A DNA stretch of 64,000 bases from Batrachochytrium dendrobatidis JAM81 (lineage: Eukaryota; Chytridiomycota; Chytridiomycetes; Rhizophydiales). The notes below the pieces were generated by a model. The model ran no database searches. It saw only the letters and a list, made by a program, of their open reading frames with translations, and was not told the DNA's origin. The stretch's first letter is position 1; every line of letters starts with the position of its first letter. Position numbers and translations under genes: made by a program. The stretch is taken from NCBI RefSeq assembly GCF_000203795.2, contig NW_006281113.1:140735-204734 (forward strand), in the 5' to 3' direction. Of this stretch, positions 10,960 through 22,544 are shown piece after piece.

Positions 10960-12559
10960 ATCTGCAAAAGCTCCTACTGCATTTGCCTATTATTATGTTT
11001 GTACATGAAAGCCTAAGCTTCATCCTGTCACATTATCTATTATTTTGGCACTTTTCTGACGTATATAAAACCTGATTGTTTTTACTGTCGTATTGGCGTA
11101 AAATAAAACATTTTTCTGTAATTATCTTGGATCGATTGTTTTGGTTCAGAGTAAACAATGGTTGGATATCCTTGTACTTTTCTATTAAAATTGATTGCAT
11201 AGTTTCTTTTTTCTGGAATTGCTCAATCAACAAAGTTATGCTTTACTCGAATCATTTTTGCAGGACTCGAGAATGGATAATATAAAGCAGTGTAGTTGCA
11301 ACCCTCGCGCTGTTTGTTGAATGGTGGTAAACCTTGTCTGATCAAACAGTTGTTTAGAATAAGATGCGTGCTTGGGAATGTTGCATGACATTGTTTAGGA
11401 AAGTCTTGAAATATTACATTCTTGACAGATTCCTTGATCGGTCTGCAAATACACCGACCATTGTACAAGGCACACAATCAAACTTTGTCAAATTATCCTT
11501 CACATTTTATACGATCGACATGTTTGATACCAGATTCATATATTACAATCCAAATATCGAATTTGTTGGAATATTCTTTGTCAGTTCGTCACTCACAAGT
11601 GTTGGTTTTGTAATAATACTGTTTTCAAAATCATTGACAACTGACAATCAAGTTCCATTTCATACTATGAACAGAATGTGTTACTTGGAGACTGTCAGTT
11701 GTCAAAGTTTCCAGAATTATTTGTGCTAATACTGTTTTGTACTTTGGGTTTGTCCAAGATTTGTTTCAGATCAATCTCGGACTCATGGTACATGATTTGT
11801 CATGTTGAATCGTGTGGATGCGTTATGGACTGCAACCGACGTATACTGTGCAATGACTGATCAATGTGTATGCAACCACACACTTGATGGTATTGTGCAT
11901 TATAGTTGTTTGACAATGGATGGATGCTGGATGAGTAGGTTCTATGCAACCCATCTGAATCGACCTACTTGAACCATCACTCGATGTAACTGACAACAAT
12001 GTGTATACATGACAATTTGATGAGTCGAGTTTATGCTGGTAGCGTATTGGCAATATCCAACATAACTCTGGCGTCATCACCGAAACCACCAAACAGGAAC
12101 TATCCAACAAACTTGTAGCACCAACACTCTGCCTATACGACACGACTTGATTGTATGAGATCATTTTGTTTCATTTCGTGTATCAATACCAAGTTTAAAT
12201 AAAATTCAAAAAATATGATGGATGCTGTGTTCATTTAAGCAAACAGTTGAATAGAAAACCGTAACAAATATTCAACTATTTCAAAACCCTGACTGTAGGA
12301 TAAACGCAAATATTGCATTTTACATAAATGTGACTGTAAATCAATCGTTAGGCATCCATACTTTAAAGTATTCCAACCATTGTTTCAAAATGTTTTATAC
12401 TGAGATTTCAATTAGTCAAGTTTATCAAAATCAAGACATGATGAATCAACCATTCCATTATCAAATAAGCTAGTTCTTTTTTAAAATTAAATCTCAAATT
12501 GTGTCTTGGCAGGATTGATATGAGTTGCTTAGCACACATGCATTTTGTAACCGATCTGA
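10960..12559. other. Intergenic stretch with no supported gene
   Basis: About 1.6 kb. Short frames occur on both strands (for example 11364-11729 plus and 11823-12164 minus) but none has a recognisable domain, splice partners or protein-like composition. A degenerate fragment of the inverted-repeat family lies at its left part. Confidence 0.5.
11086..11200. repeat. Degenerate fragment of the inverted-repeat element
   Basis: The stretch beginning CGTATTGGCGTAAAATAAAA, followed by TTTTTCTGTA, a TATCTTGG block and AGTAAACAATGGTTGGATAT, follows the left part of copies B and C in order. No matching right end was found, so it looks truncated. Confidence 0.4.
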
Positions 12560-13967
12560 TCAAACTCGATATTTCTTCCCGCGTCCTTTGTCACCAGTTG
12601 TAGGAGTAGCATGATATAATCCCCGCTCGATCGCTCGAATGAGATTGAACAAAATATTTTGCTCAAGATTATCAACAGGGCCCTGATATCCTGGATGACT
12701 TGATCCACCTTGAGTAAGAACCGTTTGTTTTTGAACATGATGTTGAATGATTGCAAGTCGTTTAGGACTAATACTGGTGTGTTGAATGATGTTGACAAGA
12801 AACGCTTGCTCAAAGTAAAAGGCATCATACATGAGTTGTACAACATACTGAATAATATCTTGCTTTTCTTTTGGGAGTGTGTTGAGAATCTGGCGTATTG
12901 GTTTTATTTTTCCAGTATACCATATCGTTTCTGTTTACTCGATCGACAATATCTGAATATCAGCTTTTGAAATCATACACGGTTACACACCGCTGTTTAA
13001 AACTTACTGGGAAGTTTATCTAGTTTCATTAGGATGTTTTGGGGAATCAGTCCTCCAGGAAGTTGTAATGTATAGGCTCCAAGAAACTCCATGAGTCCTT
13101 CAAATGAACACTTTAAATTTACATCTGGACTGTTTTGTAATCAGTTGTACAATCAATATATTAGTTTTGAATTTACAGCACCATATTCAATTAAAACTAT
13201 TAAAATGGGTCATAAAATCGATCTTTCTGGGCACTTGCATGGTAAAATTGAAAGGATCCGCTGTAAATCGATCAATAATACGGTGAATTTGTAAATCTGT
13301 CATGCGCTTATTATAAGCATAACAGGAATCGCTGTAGACTCTAATAGAAATCAACGCACTTGTTTGAGCCTTGGCTTCTGCCTCATTTAAACGTAAGTTA
13401 TAAATCCAATTGGAAACATTGTCTGGATTTTTGTATCAGTATGTTTGATAGAAAGCTGACTCACCAGATTGATACAAAGCATCTCTGATAATTTTCAATT
13501 GTCTAGGAATACATAGATTGGCCGGCTGGATGGTGGTCGAAACTTTAATCCGACAAAACTTTGAAAACACGTCAGTGTCAAGAACGGAAACTATTCAAAT
13601 GTAAAATGGTGTCGTATCGGCTATTAGAGATATCCAAATGTTTCAAATGGCGCTACCATTTTCAGTGATTATACAATGTATGCACGAATTCTTTATCAGT
13701 AGGTCTGGAAATGATAAATAGTGGATGGCTAGCATCAAACACTATCGTATCGTTTTGATAGTATTATCATGATAGGCGCGCCAATTCAAAATAGAATTAT
13801 GCTTTCAAATCAACGAAAGTTCAGCCAGAAAATGCAAATTTAAAAATCCTACCGAATTTAGTAGTGTGTGTTACAAGAAGTTTTTCAGCTGCTGGTGAAA
13901 TGCACAAGGGAAGCGGCTTTATCAAAACAGCTGATGCACTACATTTCGCTGCAATAAGAGACGTCAT
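12560..13967 (-). CDS. Six-exon gene, 333-residue protein with a tentative RhoGAP-like C-terminal half
   Basis: Exons (high to low): 13967-13853, 13704-13657, 13590-13465, 13422-13198, 13124-13008, 12930-12560. All five introns are GT-AG and every phase agrees, giving 334 codons, which strongly supports a real gene. The middle reads like a folded domain (RIKVSTTIQPANLCIPRQLK, then a helical SNWIYNLRLNEAEAKAQ). From about residue 175 the pattern FEGLMEFLGAYTLQLPGGLIP followed by a helix with LNTLPKEKQDIIQYV resembles RhoGAP folds (leucine-rich helix, LP-x-LIP, then LP...N helix), but the catalytic arginine cannot be placed. I therefore do not name it. The acceptor of the fifth exon has an alternative nearby. 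It lies tail-to-head with Med17, 144 bp away. Confidence 0.65.
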
Positions 13968-14111
13968 TTATATGTACCCGGGTACAAACCAATGGGTTGT
14001 CTGAGTTGGAATAGAAACAAAATAATTGAGATTTACAATCGTGTTTTCAAACTTTAGCTGAAACCGAATCTCGCCAGTCGATTGTCATGTATAGCACAGG
14101 TCAATAAAACT

Positions 14112-16640
14112 TTATTTTTGAACAACACCATAAAGCTTCATAAGAATGCTTTGAACATCATCCATAAACTTTTGGCTGCATCGAACAGATCTGTTTGTAT
14201 GATTGTCGTAAAGCCATAGCCGTTCTGACCATGAAAATTTGGCAACTGAAAGCAAGAAGCATGCATTCGAGCCTTCGTGTGCAGCAATACTAATACAGAT
14301 GCTATGTAAATGAAATCATAGTCAGTAATGATTGAAAATTTAAATAGATTGACAACTAAACTCACCTAAATTCAGCATACGTGATGGTTACACTCTGTCC
14401 AACTTTTTCAAATCCCAACAGTGCACCACATCCAAATATTGAGCACGCCTCTTTGGTAATCATATTAATAACATAGTTTGAGAGCATTACTTGGATGAAT
14501 ATTAAAACGTCTCCTATTGTGCTATGTTGATATGTCATGTTGGAATGGCGAGAAAAACACTCAAACATGCCATTTGAGCATAGCCTGACGCTTCCAACAC
14601 TCTGATCAAGTACTATCACTGTCCAAGTTGGTAGACTATAGCGTTGTGGGGTATGTAACAAGGGTTTAAGGGTATTTGTGGCATGCATAGTCTCGACTCG
14701 TGCGTATAATCTATGTTTCAATGGCTGTATAGCATTATGAAGCTCCAACTCTAATAGATCTTGTAGTCGACCCAAAATAAATCCCGAGATAGCCGACTGA
14801 AAAACACCAGTGCTACAAATATGACCATAAGCATTCCATTGATTGTCCTATATTTTGATACAGATTGTCAAAAATACCTTTCAGATCCATAAAAGTTGTG
14901 TTGTGATCGCAGTGCTAATCGGACTCTCAAGGCCAAAAGCCTACTCGAAAAATCAGCCGTCTTTCCTAAATTAATCTAATTGTTTGGAATATAAACATGA
15001 TTTGTATATCAGATCAACCAAATCATAGTCTTTTGACTAAACGCTCAACATACTTGATATATTTTTGACAATGATGCATATATGGCGTTTTGACGATCAA
15101 GCTGCAGCATAAAAGCATGTGTAGTCAATCGGGCTTGTCTTCCAATTCCATTTTCCATGGATAGTTCTTTAGTTAGCTAAAAAATCAAGCAACAAAAATG
15201 TTAAAAACATTTCATAATAGCAGTGAGACTGATTAATATTAATTACAGCATTATAGTAGTTACTTGCCTGTTGAAACAGCTCTGTCTCAAACACAGCAAG
15301 TCTGCTGCTAGCCAGATCCATAGAGAACATGTCGTTTGAATGTTCAATAGTGCCTGCATTTGCCATGGATCGAGATTATAATGGTCTGTTAGGACATATG
15401 TTTACAACTCCCATGTAAAAAAACCAAAAAGCCAATTTAAAATACCTTGAAGAGCATATGGAATATACGATGGTCCCATGGAAGCTGTATCTAAACACGA
15501 TACCTCACCAAACTTTATATCCAAAAGCATAGCCGATTGATGAACTGGCACAATCATCATTCCTTCATTGCTGTCAACTGCTGTCGTTTTAGTTTTTTTT
15601 GGAACTCGCAAAACATCTGCTTCTGCAATTCCAGTAAATCTAGATCCGGCTGCCACGTTAATAAAACAAAAGTTTGAGTCAGGCAATCAGTATCAAATTA
15701 TAGACACGCCGAGTAGTTGGCAAACTCTGTTGCCACCATAATGAAAACCACCTTTTCTAAAACCATAGTCTACATATAAAATAGCTGCTACTAAATCCCC
15801 CAACCTAGGTTGAAGAGGCCAGTTATGGTGTCTTAGAGCCAATGCGTGTTGTCCATAAAACCGCTGCTCTTGCTCAACCAGTTCACTAAGCTGCTGTGCA
15901 CGTCGAGATAGAGCATTGGATGCATCTCGAAGACACTATTTGATAGATTAGCGAAATTAGCAATGCTTGATTCTTTGACCAAGATTTAAAGCCACTGTGA
16001 GCAATCTAACAAAGCTCACCATTGCTTTTGAAGACAGTAAATACTGCAAATCTCGAATACGACTCATTGGTGCAGCAGAAGGCTTTCGACCAATATTGGA
16101 GATACGCAGTTGATTTTCAACTGCTGATGGATTCTCTGGCTGCCGTTGTCGTGCAGCAATCAGTCGAAGTGTTACATCTAGTGCCAATTGCACTTCCTCT
16201 CGAGCATAACTAGATATTTGCTCATGGAAATAGACAGTAGCAACTGAATTCATCAGAACTGAACATAAGCATTTGTGAAGATCTAAAATAGATGGAATTG
16301 CTGCTTACAAGATCCGATCTTTGACCTGCTCTAGAATAGGTTGTGTATTGGCTGAATTCGGAACGGATGAGCCTGAAATATCCTCGTTTGCATGACTCTG
16401 AACTTTTGCATTTGAACGAGATGCAGCAGAAATGGTTTCTGCCACTACTATGGCTGCATTCCGCAAAAACAAATCCTGTGCATTTCTAATGGACAACTTG
16501 TATTAGAATTAGAACAGTACTTGTAAAAATCAAATATAATCAAACCTAATTGGTTGTCCAGAAACATCAGCGTTGGCCAACTCTTCTTCATCCAGATAAG
16601 GGTTTTCTGTGGTTGCAGTGGATTCTAACGAGATCTGCAT
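14112..16640 (-). CDS. MED17: Mediator complex subunit 17 (Srb4 family)
   Basis: Ten exons: 16640-16546, 16485-16309, 16209-16020, 15935-15752, 15649-15446, 15353-15268, 15176-15054, 14960-14878, 14812-14366, 14301-14112; all phases agree, giving about 592 residues (human Med17 651). The N-terminal ISLES, the block NWPLQPRLGDL...VDYGFRKAGSRF, and ETELFQQLTKELS match conserved Med17 segments (ISIES, NWRL...LSYRSAGS, ELFxxLxREA). Med17 is the scaffold of the Mediator head that contacts RNA polymerase II in the nucleus. Intron 15177-15267 uses a GC donor (CAG-GCAAGT); a GT donor nine codons further on is the alternative. An in-frame TAA at 16303-16305 lies in the 99-nt intron 16210-16308. A further 5' exon starting at 16772 (MVDDQYDL) is possible. 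Identification is from motif recognition only. Confidence 0.72.
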
Positions 16641-16808
16641 TGGAATCTCAATTGTTGGTTTACTTGGAAACTATTCAATAAATCGTCTTTAATCCATTTG
16701 ATCGAATACGATCAGTTGGCTCATTTGGTGGCTTAGTTTCGTATTAGCCAAATCATACTGATCGTCAACCATAAAACATTGAAGCTCATTGAAAAGATAA
16801 AGTTTATT

Positions 16809-18060
16809 TTACTTCTTTTTGCGTCTTACTTGTCCCTTTCCTTTGTCCTTTCCAGATTTGCCTTTGTTATCAGCCATCTGTTTCTCCAATTCTTCCTGTT
16901 CCAATAGTTCTTGTTCAATACGGATACGCTCCTCTTCTATTTCTTCTGAAAGGTTAGATGTTGTAGCATTCTCTTTGTTTTCAGAATTGCGATTCTTGTA
17001 AGTCTTGCTGTCGGATTTCTCAGTTTCTCGAACGTTGCTGCTAGAAAACTGCTCAGAATATTTCTTTTCCTCCATCTCCTCCTCCATTCTGGCTGATGCC
17101 TCTTGTTTCGCAAGTTCCTGAATCTGTTTTTGAGCAATATTCGAGACTTCTTGGAAAATGGTTTTACCCCATCCCGGACGATACATTTCAGAGTCCTCAA
17201 TCACCTACCATCCAAACAGCAGTGTTAAATGATGACGACCAAAACAGCTTGAACACACCCAATAACCATGATCAAGATGCAATCCAAATTGAAATCATAG
17301 TTTGCGTACCTGTTGAAGTTCATCTTCCAGTTCTTGTTCGGCGCGAACAATCTTATCCAGTAAATCTTCACCAACAATGCCCTCCCGAACCATCTGTTGG
17401 AGTGGAGGTTTTTCTTCCCGAATTCTCAACACTCGTTTTACATCTTCGACAGCACGCTTGACCAATGCCTGTGTCATGGCCATCTTTCCAGATTCGGTTT
17501 CAGGAGAAAACTGCTCTGCTAGTTCCTCATACTCGTATTTGGCAAGATGGATCGGAAAATAAGACGATGCTAGTTGAATAGACGAAAATCATCACAGCAG
17601 ATACCCAATACAAGGCATAGTGTAAGTATTAATAAAGAATGACAGACCCAACTCGTTTAAACGAGAAAAACAGTATTTTATATCTGGCAGCACAAGAATA
17701 AATCAAATCGTTTAAATACAAGGTCTTCTATCATGAGTATCTTGGTCGTCTTGATCCAATCCATGGATTAAATGACGAATTGATCAAATCTATATTTCCG
17801 GCTCCTTTGAATCACAGGCAGCATTGCATTCAGCAGTGTGAATACATATAGATGGATAGGATTGAATTTAAACCATCAGACCATAATCTGCTGATATACA
17901 GAGTGAATAGCAAGGGATAATAGCCCAAAAATAGACGGATATGAAGCGTACAATGATCATGGATATACTGGCGACTTTTGTTGTATCTGGCAAACAGTGA
18001 AAACAAAATAGCCAAACTGGATACATATATCAAAGGTAGCCAAAGGGACGAAGCAGCCAT
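16809..18060 (-). CDS. SEC66: Translocon subunit Sec66/Sec71
   Basis: Three exons: 18060-17976, 17569-17310, 17204-16809 (phases agree; 246 residues, yeast Sec66 206). Residues 5-25 are one membrane helix (WLPLIYVSSLAILFSLFARY), as in Sec66, followed by the cytosolic domain with YFPIHLAKYEYEEL, LVKRAVEDVKRVLRIREEKP and the hallmark RPGWGKTIFQ. Sec66 is part of the Sec62/63 complex for post-translational import into the ER. The C-terminal ~90 residues are acidic/lysine-rich and end RRKKK, longer than in yeast. Intron 1 (406 nt) is far longer than its neighbours. An upstream in-frame ATG at 18114 could add 18 residues. It is divergent from SEC10, with about 320 bp between the starts. Confidence 0.85.
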
Positions 18061-18380
18061 GGCGAATTGAGTAGCAATGGGAAATAGCTGCAAGTGTCGT
18101 TGGGCTTTGCACAATAGTAGGCATCAACATTGTCTGATGGAAACACAAAAGTGAAACAAATTTCACGTGACTTGTACATCTATCACCACTCTGTTTATTC
18201 TTGAGTATAGAATCAGATCGAGCTATACAAGTAGTTGGTTAATATCTCAAACCAATTCATAGGTTGAATTCACGCTAGACTCTCGTCAAAAGTAGCATAT
18301 TGACACGTTGGCTAAATTTCCGACTTGAAATCTTTACCAATTCCATCTAAATCTGACTGCTGCAAACACACTTGGCTACC
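18061..18380. promoter_or_regulatory. Shared 5' region between divergent SEC66 and SEC10
   Basis: The 320 bp between the two start codons (266 bp if SEC66 starts at 18114) must hold both promoters. I see no recognisable motif beyond AT-rich stretches. Confidence 0.35.
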
Positions 18381-21300
18381 ATGTCAAGCCCAATCAAAGC
18401 AGATATATCTAGTATCAAGGATGCTGTTAGTTATGAAAAATTTAAAGTAAGACATGAATGATTTAAATCAGTTTCAAACATCATGACGCTGGTTTGCATT
18501 GGTATAGGATACGACTGCATTTATAAATACTAATATCTACTGCATTGAATATATACAGGAAAAGTTTTCTGCGCTAGAGTTTGTGGATAATCTTACCTCT
18601 TCAATGATGGCTGCTTCTAAACGCAGCACTTCGCCAGTCAAAGGTAAAATCGTACATTAGCTAGACTCATTGTAACTACCCAATGAAATCACGTATTGGG
18701 TATGTCACAGGCGCTGAATATAGTGTAATTAAACTATATACATATAAGCTATTGTATTCGACCCAAAACCATTTATTCGGGCATTTGACATGGCCAGTGA
18801 TGAACTCTTACGTCTCAAAAAGCGTGTTCAAGCTAAAATTGATGACCAAGAGGATCAAGCAGCTGCCTCGGAATCACAACGACAACGGAAACTAAAGTCA
18901 TTTGGAGATACTTTTGACGTGAGCTGTTTTAAAATCCGTCTTGATTCATGATAGAATCGACTATTGTGTAATCCAACTAACCACATCAAAAATTTAAATA
19001 GGATGTGCATCGTGCATTTGAATCTTTGGATTCAAGATTAAGCGAGGTTGGAAATACTGCAATTCGAATTGGTATGTAATGCATTGGCGTGTGTTTATTA
19101 AAGTGGCTCAAGGGTGATGGTTGGCATCCAAGAATGGTACAAAGATTGACAAACTTGCGCAAAACTATAGGTGAACAGCTTGAAACCATTGACAAGCAAA
19201 AGACTCGTGCAGCCGAGGCCAAGGATCTCATCCAATATTTTCTCGAGTTCAACAAAGGCATATTTACTCGTCTTGACACGCTCCGACAAAGCGAACCTGA
19301 TGGAGGCTACAAGGTATGATGAGTATCCAATATTTTAAATAGATGACGCAATGTTCAGTCAACTCACCACAATTATATAAACAATATGGGCTTGAATCAG
19401 GCTGCTATTATTGCACGACGGTTGAATACCATTGCAAAAGAAGTGGATATTGCCGATACTGAAGCTGTAAGTCTAATGCTTATATATACTTTGGGTGGCT
19501 TTGCTTTTTATACTGATCTTGATCTTGAAATTTAATACACAATTTGGACTCTAGGCACGAGCAAACATTGAAAAATACTGCGAAAATCTTGAAAAAAGCT
19601 TGCTTGTAGAGTTTGATCAAGCTTACTCTCAAGGGGATGGATCTACCATGAACGTATGCATTGCTATTTTTTGTTTGGAATCAAATATATAATTCAATAC
19701 ATTGACTAACCTAACGTGGAGCAGAAAATCGCATGTACTCTTCTTGATTTCAATGGTGGTAGCTCGTGTGTGCAGACATATGTCAACCAACATGCGTTTT
19801 TCATCAATCTACTTAAAATTGCTGAAATGGATCAAGAATCAACCACAAACATCAAGTACGTTTTTGGTAGCTTCAACCTGAATGCTCCGCACTATCAAAC
19901 TCTTGTATTGATACATTCATTTTATTTTTAGAGAAGATTTTTCCGAGGTTGACCCTGCATTGATTCGACTGTACGAGGAAATTACTGTTGCAATTCATAA
20001 CGAATGGAAGGTTATTTTTGTTGTGTTTCCCAATGCTGCATCTGTCATTCAAGTTTTTGTGCAGCGTATTTTTGCTCAATCGGTAAATATTGATAAAATG
20101 CTAGTTGGTTTCTACCCAGTTTGCGTAGCTTATTAGCTTTTCAATGTCATAGATTCAAAATTATTTGGAAGGGCTACTTGAGCGTGCCAGAAATGATAGT
20201 CCAGTATCGTTTCTGCAGGCATTGGCACACTCGCATGCTGCCACAGCCAAATTGGTTACCGATTTGCATCGATTTGATGAAAAAGTCATTTCAAAAGCTC
20301 TTGGATCACCAGCATTATCAAGTCTGTTAAACAGATCTTTTGAAGATCTGTTTGTTCCATATCTCGAAAATAGTCGATACATTGATATGGAGCTGACATG
20401 GCTTTCAGAAAAACTGCAAAACAATCTGGGAGCTCTCCAATCAAGCTTGGTAAGTAAATCGTTGCTGTAGAACGACTACGAATATCAAATTATTTTTAAT
20501 CACAATCAACCGCTTGATTTTGCTTTGAATACCTTGTAGTTTATCAAGACAAAAACAATGTTTCATCATCGCAAGGCATTATCACGATCACAGCAATCAT
20601 CGCCAACAAAGGAAACAGCAACTCCCTTGACTTCAAATGCAGTCATGTCGTCCATCATGTTAACTGTTGCAAACACCATGAGCACCGTGTCTGCAATGAG
20701 TAGTGAGTTGGGCACCCAGCTTTCTGGATCTCCTTTGGGACAAAATTTTCCTGCTACTCCGTCCGCGGATGGATGCTGGGTTCCGACTGTAAAGGATGCA
20801 ACCAAATGTTTTTCTGTATATATGCAAAGTGTGCATCGTAGCAAGGAGCTGGCACAAATGACTGATTTGTAAGCCATTGACAGCCCCATCCCATATGTCA
20901 ATGTAATCAACACAATCTAACTTTGTATGAAATGATTGCCTAATATATAGATCACTTTGTCTAAGCTTACTGTTTAAACTGTTGGTCAAGGAACTTGGAG
21001 CTTCATCCATATTGGTTGGACTTGATGTGTATGTATTTTACTATTCGAGTTGATAGATGTTAAATTAGACTAATTTGGCGTGTTTTGATGTGTGTAGTGA
21101 GCTTGAGGCGCTGCATGCTATCGATCATAAATCCGAACCCGAGTTTGGGCAGCTTAAAGTGATTAAAACAGTAACAAAAATACTACAAATATTTCAACAC
21201 CATTTCCAAGCACAACTTGTAAGTTTGATGTTTGTCTCGAAAGCATTCAATAATTGACACTATTGATTCATCACATCTGCAATCAGATTCCCATGTTAGC

Positions 21301-22233
21301 CAGCTCTCCAACTCTGCAGCGTGAAATGATGATTTTTAAAAATGAATTTTTCTCGGCGATTGAAGAAAAGTTGAATGCTATAATGCAGCGAAAGATTGCT
21401 GGTAAGTGTATTATTGGCCAAACGCACACTACATATTTACAGTCAATTTAAATATTTTATGATAAATTGTCAGTGGTGGCATCTTGGATGGAAGTTTTGT
21501 TTGCTCGACAAAAAAAGAGTGATTTCAAGCCACGAGATGATATTGTTGCTGTAAATACATTATCTACATTGGCAAGTCTCGATGATCTGTTTGATGAGTA
21601 TTTGAGCATCAGAACGGTGTATTAAACGTTTGAATATATGCTGTTTGATGTTAGGTGTGCAATCAAGTAGTCGATTTTATCCAGCGTGTTCGAGACGAAG
21701 CTCATGTCTCGCTTGATGGAGAAAATTTAGAGTCATACCTCACAGAAGTGGGTACACTGCTCCATTGGTAAGTGTATCAGATCAACATGTTTATGAATAC
21801 CGATTGATTTGAAATTGGTAGTAACACAGTGATCTTGTTGCACGTTAGTCTTTTGCTGGATCATTTCAAGAAATTTCCGGTTAGCTATGCAGGAGGGCTT
21901 GTTTTGACAAAGTAATATATTTCAATGCACTGTTGTATATCATGATGATTTATTTACAGAAACGAAACTTGTGTTGATAGGGACGTGAGCAAGTACCATG
22001 AAGTCATCATGACATTTAAAATCACGCTACTGGATGAGCGGTTTGACATGATCAAGGAATTGGGGAACATGTTTATAGTCAAGCCAGAGAATTTAAAATC
22101 GGTAATCAATGAAGGTTATCTTGGAAGAATTGAGATGCAGTTACTTCATCCGTACCTTTCACTTCGAGCCGACTGGGCCAAATTATCCAAAATTGAACAC
22201 GAACTGTTTGAGATGAACGAGATTCACGCATGA
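18381..22233 (+). CDS. SEC10: Exocyst complex component Sec10 (EXOC5)
   Basis: Eighteen exons can be joined with consistent phases: 18381-18446, 18559-18643, 18749-18918, 19002-19071, 19171-19313, 19401-19466, 19555-19653, 19725-19855, 19932-20082, 20153-20449, 20540-20868, 20951-21028, 21098-21218, 21287-21401, 21474-21571, 21655-21767, 21849-21911, 21981-22233. The 815-residue product lies between human EXOC5 (708) and yeast Sec10 (871). Signature pieces: DPKPFIRAFDMASDELLRL, EQLETIDKQKTRAAEAKDLI followed by YFLEFNKG, and a C-terminal helical bundle ending in KDVSKYHEVI...FEMNEIHA. Sec10 is a CATCHR-fold subunit tethering secretory vesicles at the plasma membrane. Intron 15 (21572-21654) appears to use a GC donor (GCAAGT); an alternative GT donor would leave an intron of only 38 nt. 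Confidence 0.9.
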
Positions 22234-22544
22234 AGTCGAGATTTGACAGCATTTGATACTGAAATGACTGAAATGACTGGATTGAGAATGATGCCATCTA
22301 TCAGTAAAACACCAATAAATAATCGAATATTTTACGTTCTGCAATAGTAAAATAGTATTTAACATTCAACTTTACATTCCATCTGATGTTATGCCGTTTT
22401 CGTTGTTTGGCACGACACCAGCCAGCCTCGTTGAAATTTCTTTCACTTGAACGACAAGCGATTCGAATGGTTTCAATGACCCCAAATGAGAAGTAAGATT
22501 GTCGAGATATTATTATGACTGTATATCCATCCATTGTATAATGC
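22234..22544. other. Intergenic region between SEC10 and the TyrRS gene
   Basis: 311 bp between a stop codon and the next start codon on the same strand. It should carry the SEC10 3' end and the TyrRS promoter; no specific element is recognised. Confidence 0.4.

Noticed and set aside
10875..11075. Frame overlapping the 3' end of the IRE1-like gene
   Set aside because: It continues from the KEN domain region in another frame, but the KEN domain itself already ends in the main frame.
16300..16310. In-frame TAA between two coding blocks of Med17, suggesting a pseudogene
   Set aside because: A 99-nt GT-AG intron (16210-16308) removes it and keeps all downstream phases, so no break is needed.
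17720..17855. Plus-strand frame with HEYLGRLDPIHGLNDEL inside SEC66 intron 1
   Set aside because: About 45 codons, without a convincing start or splice partners; most likely chance, though it explains why I checked this long intron.
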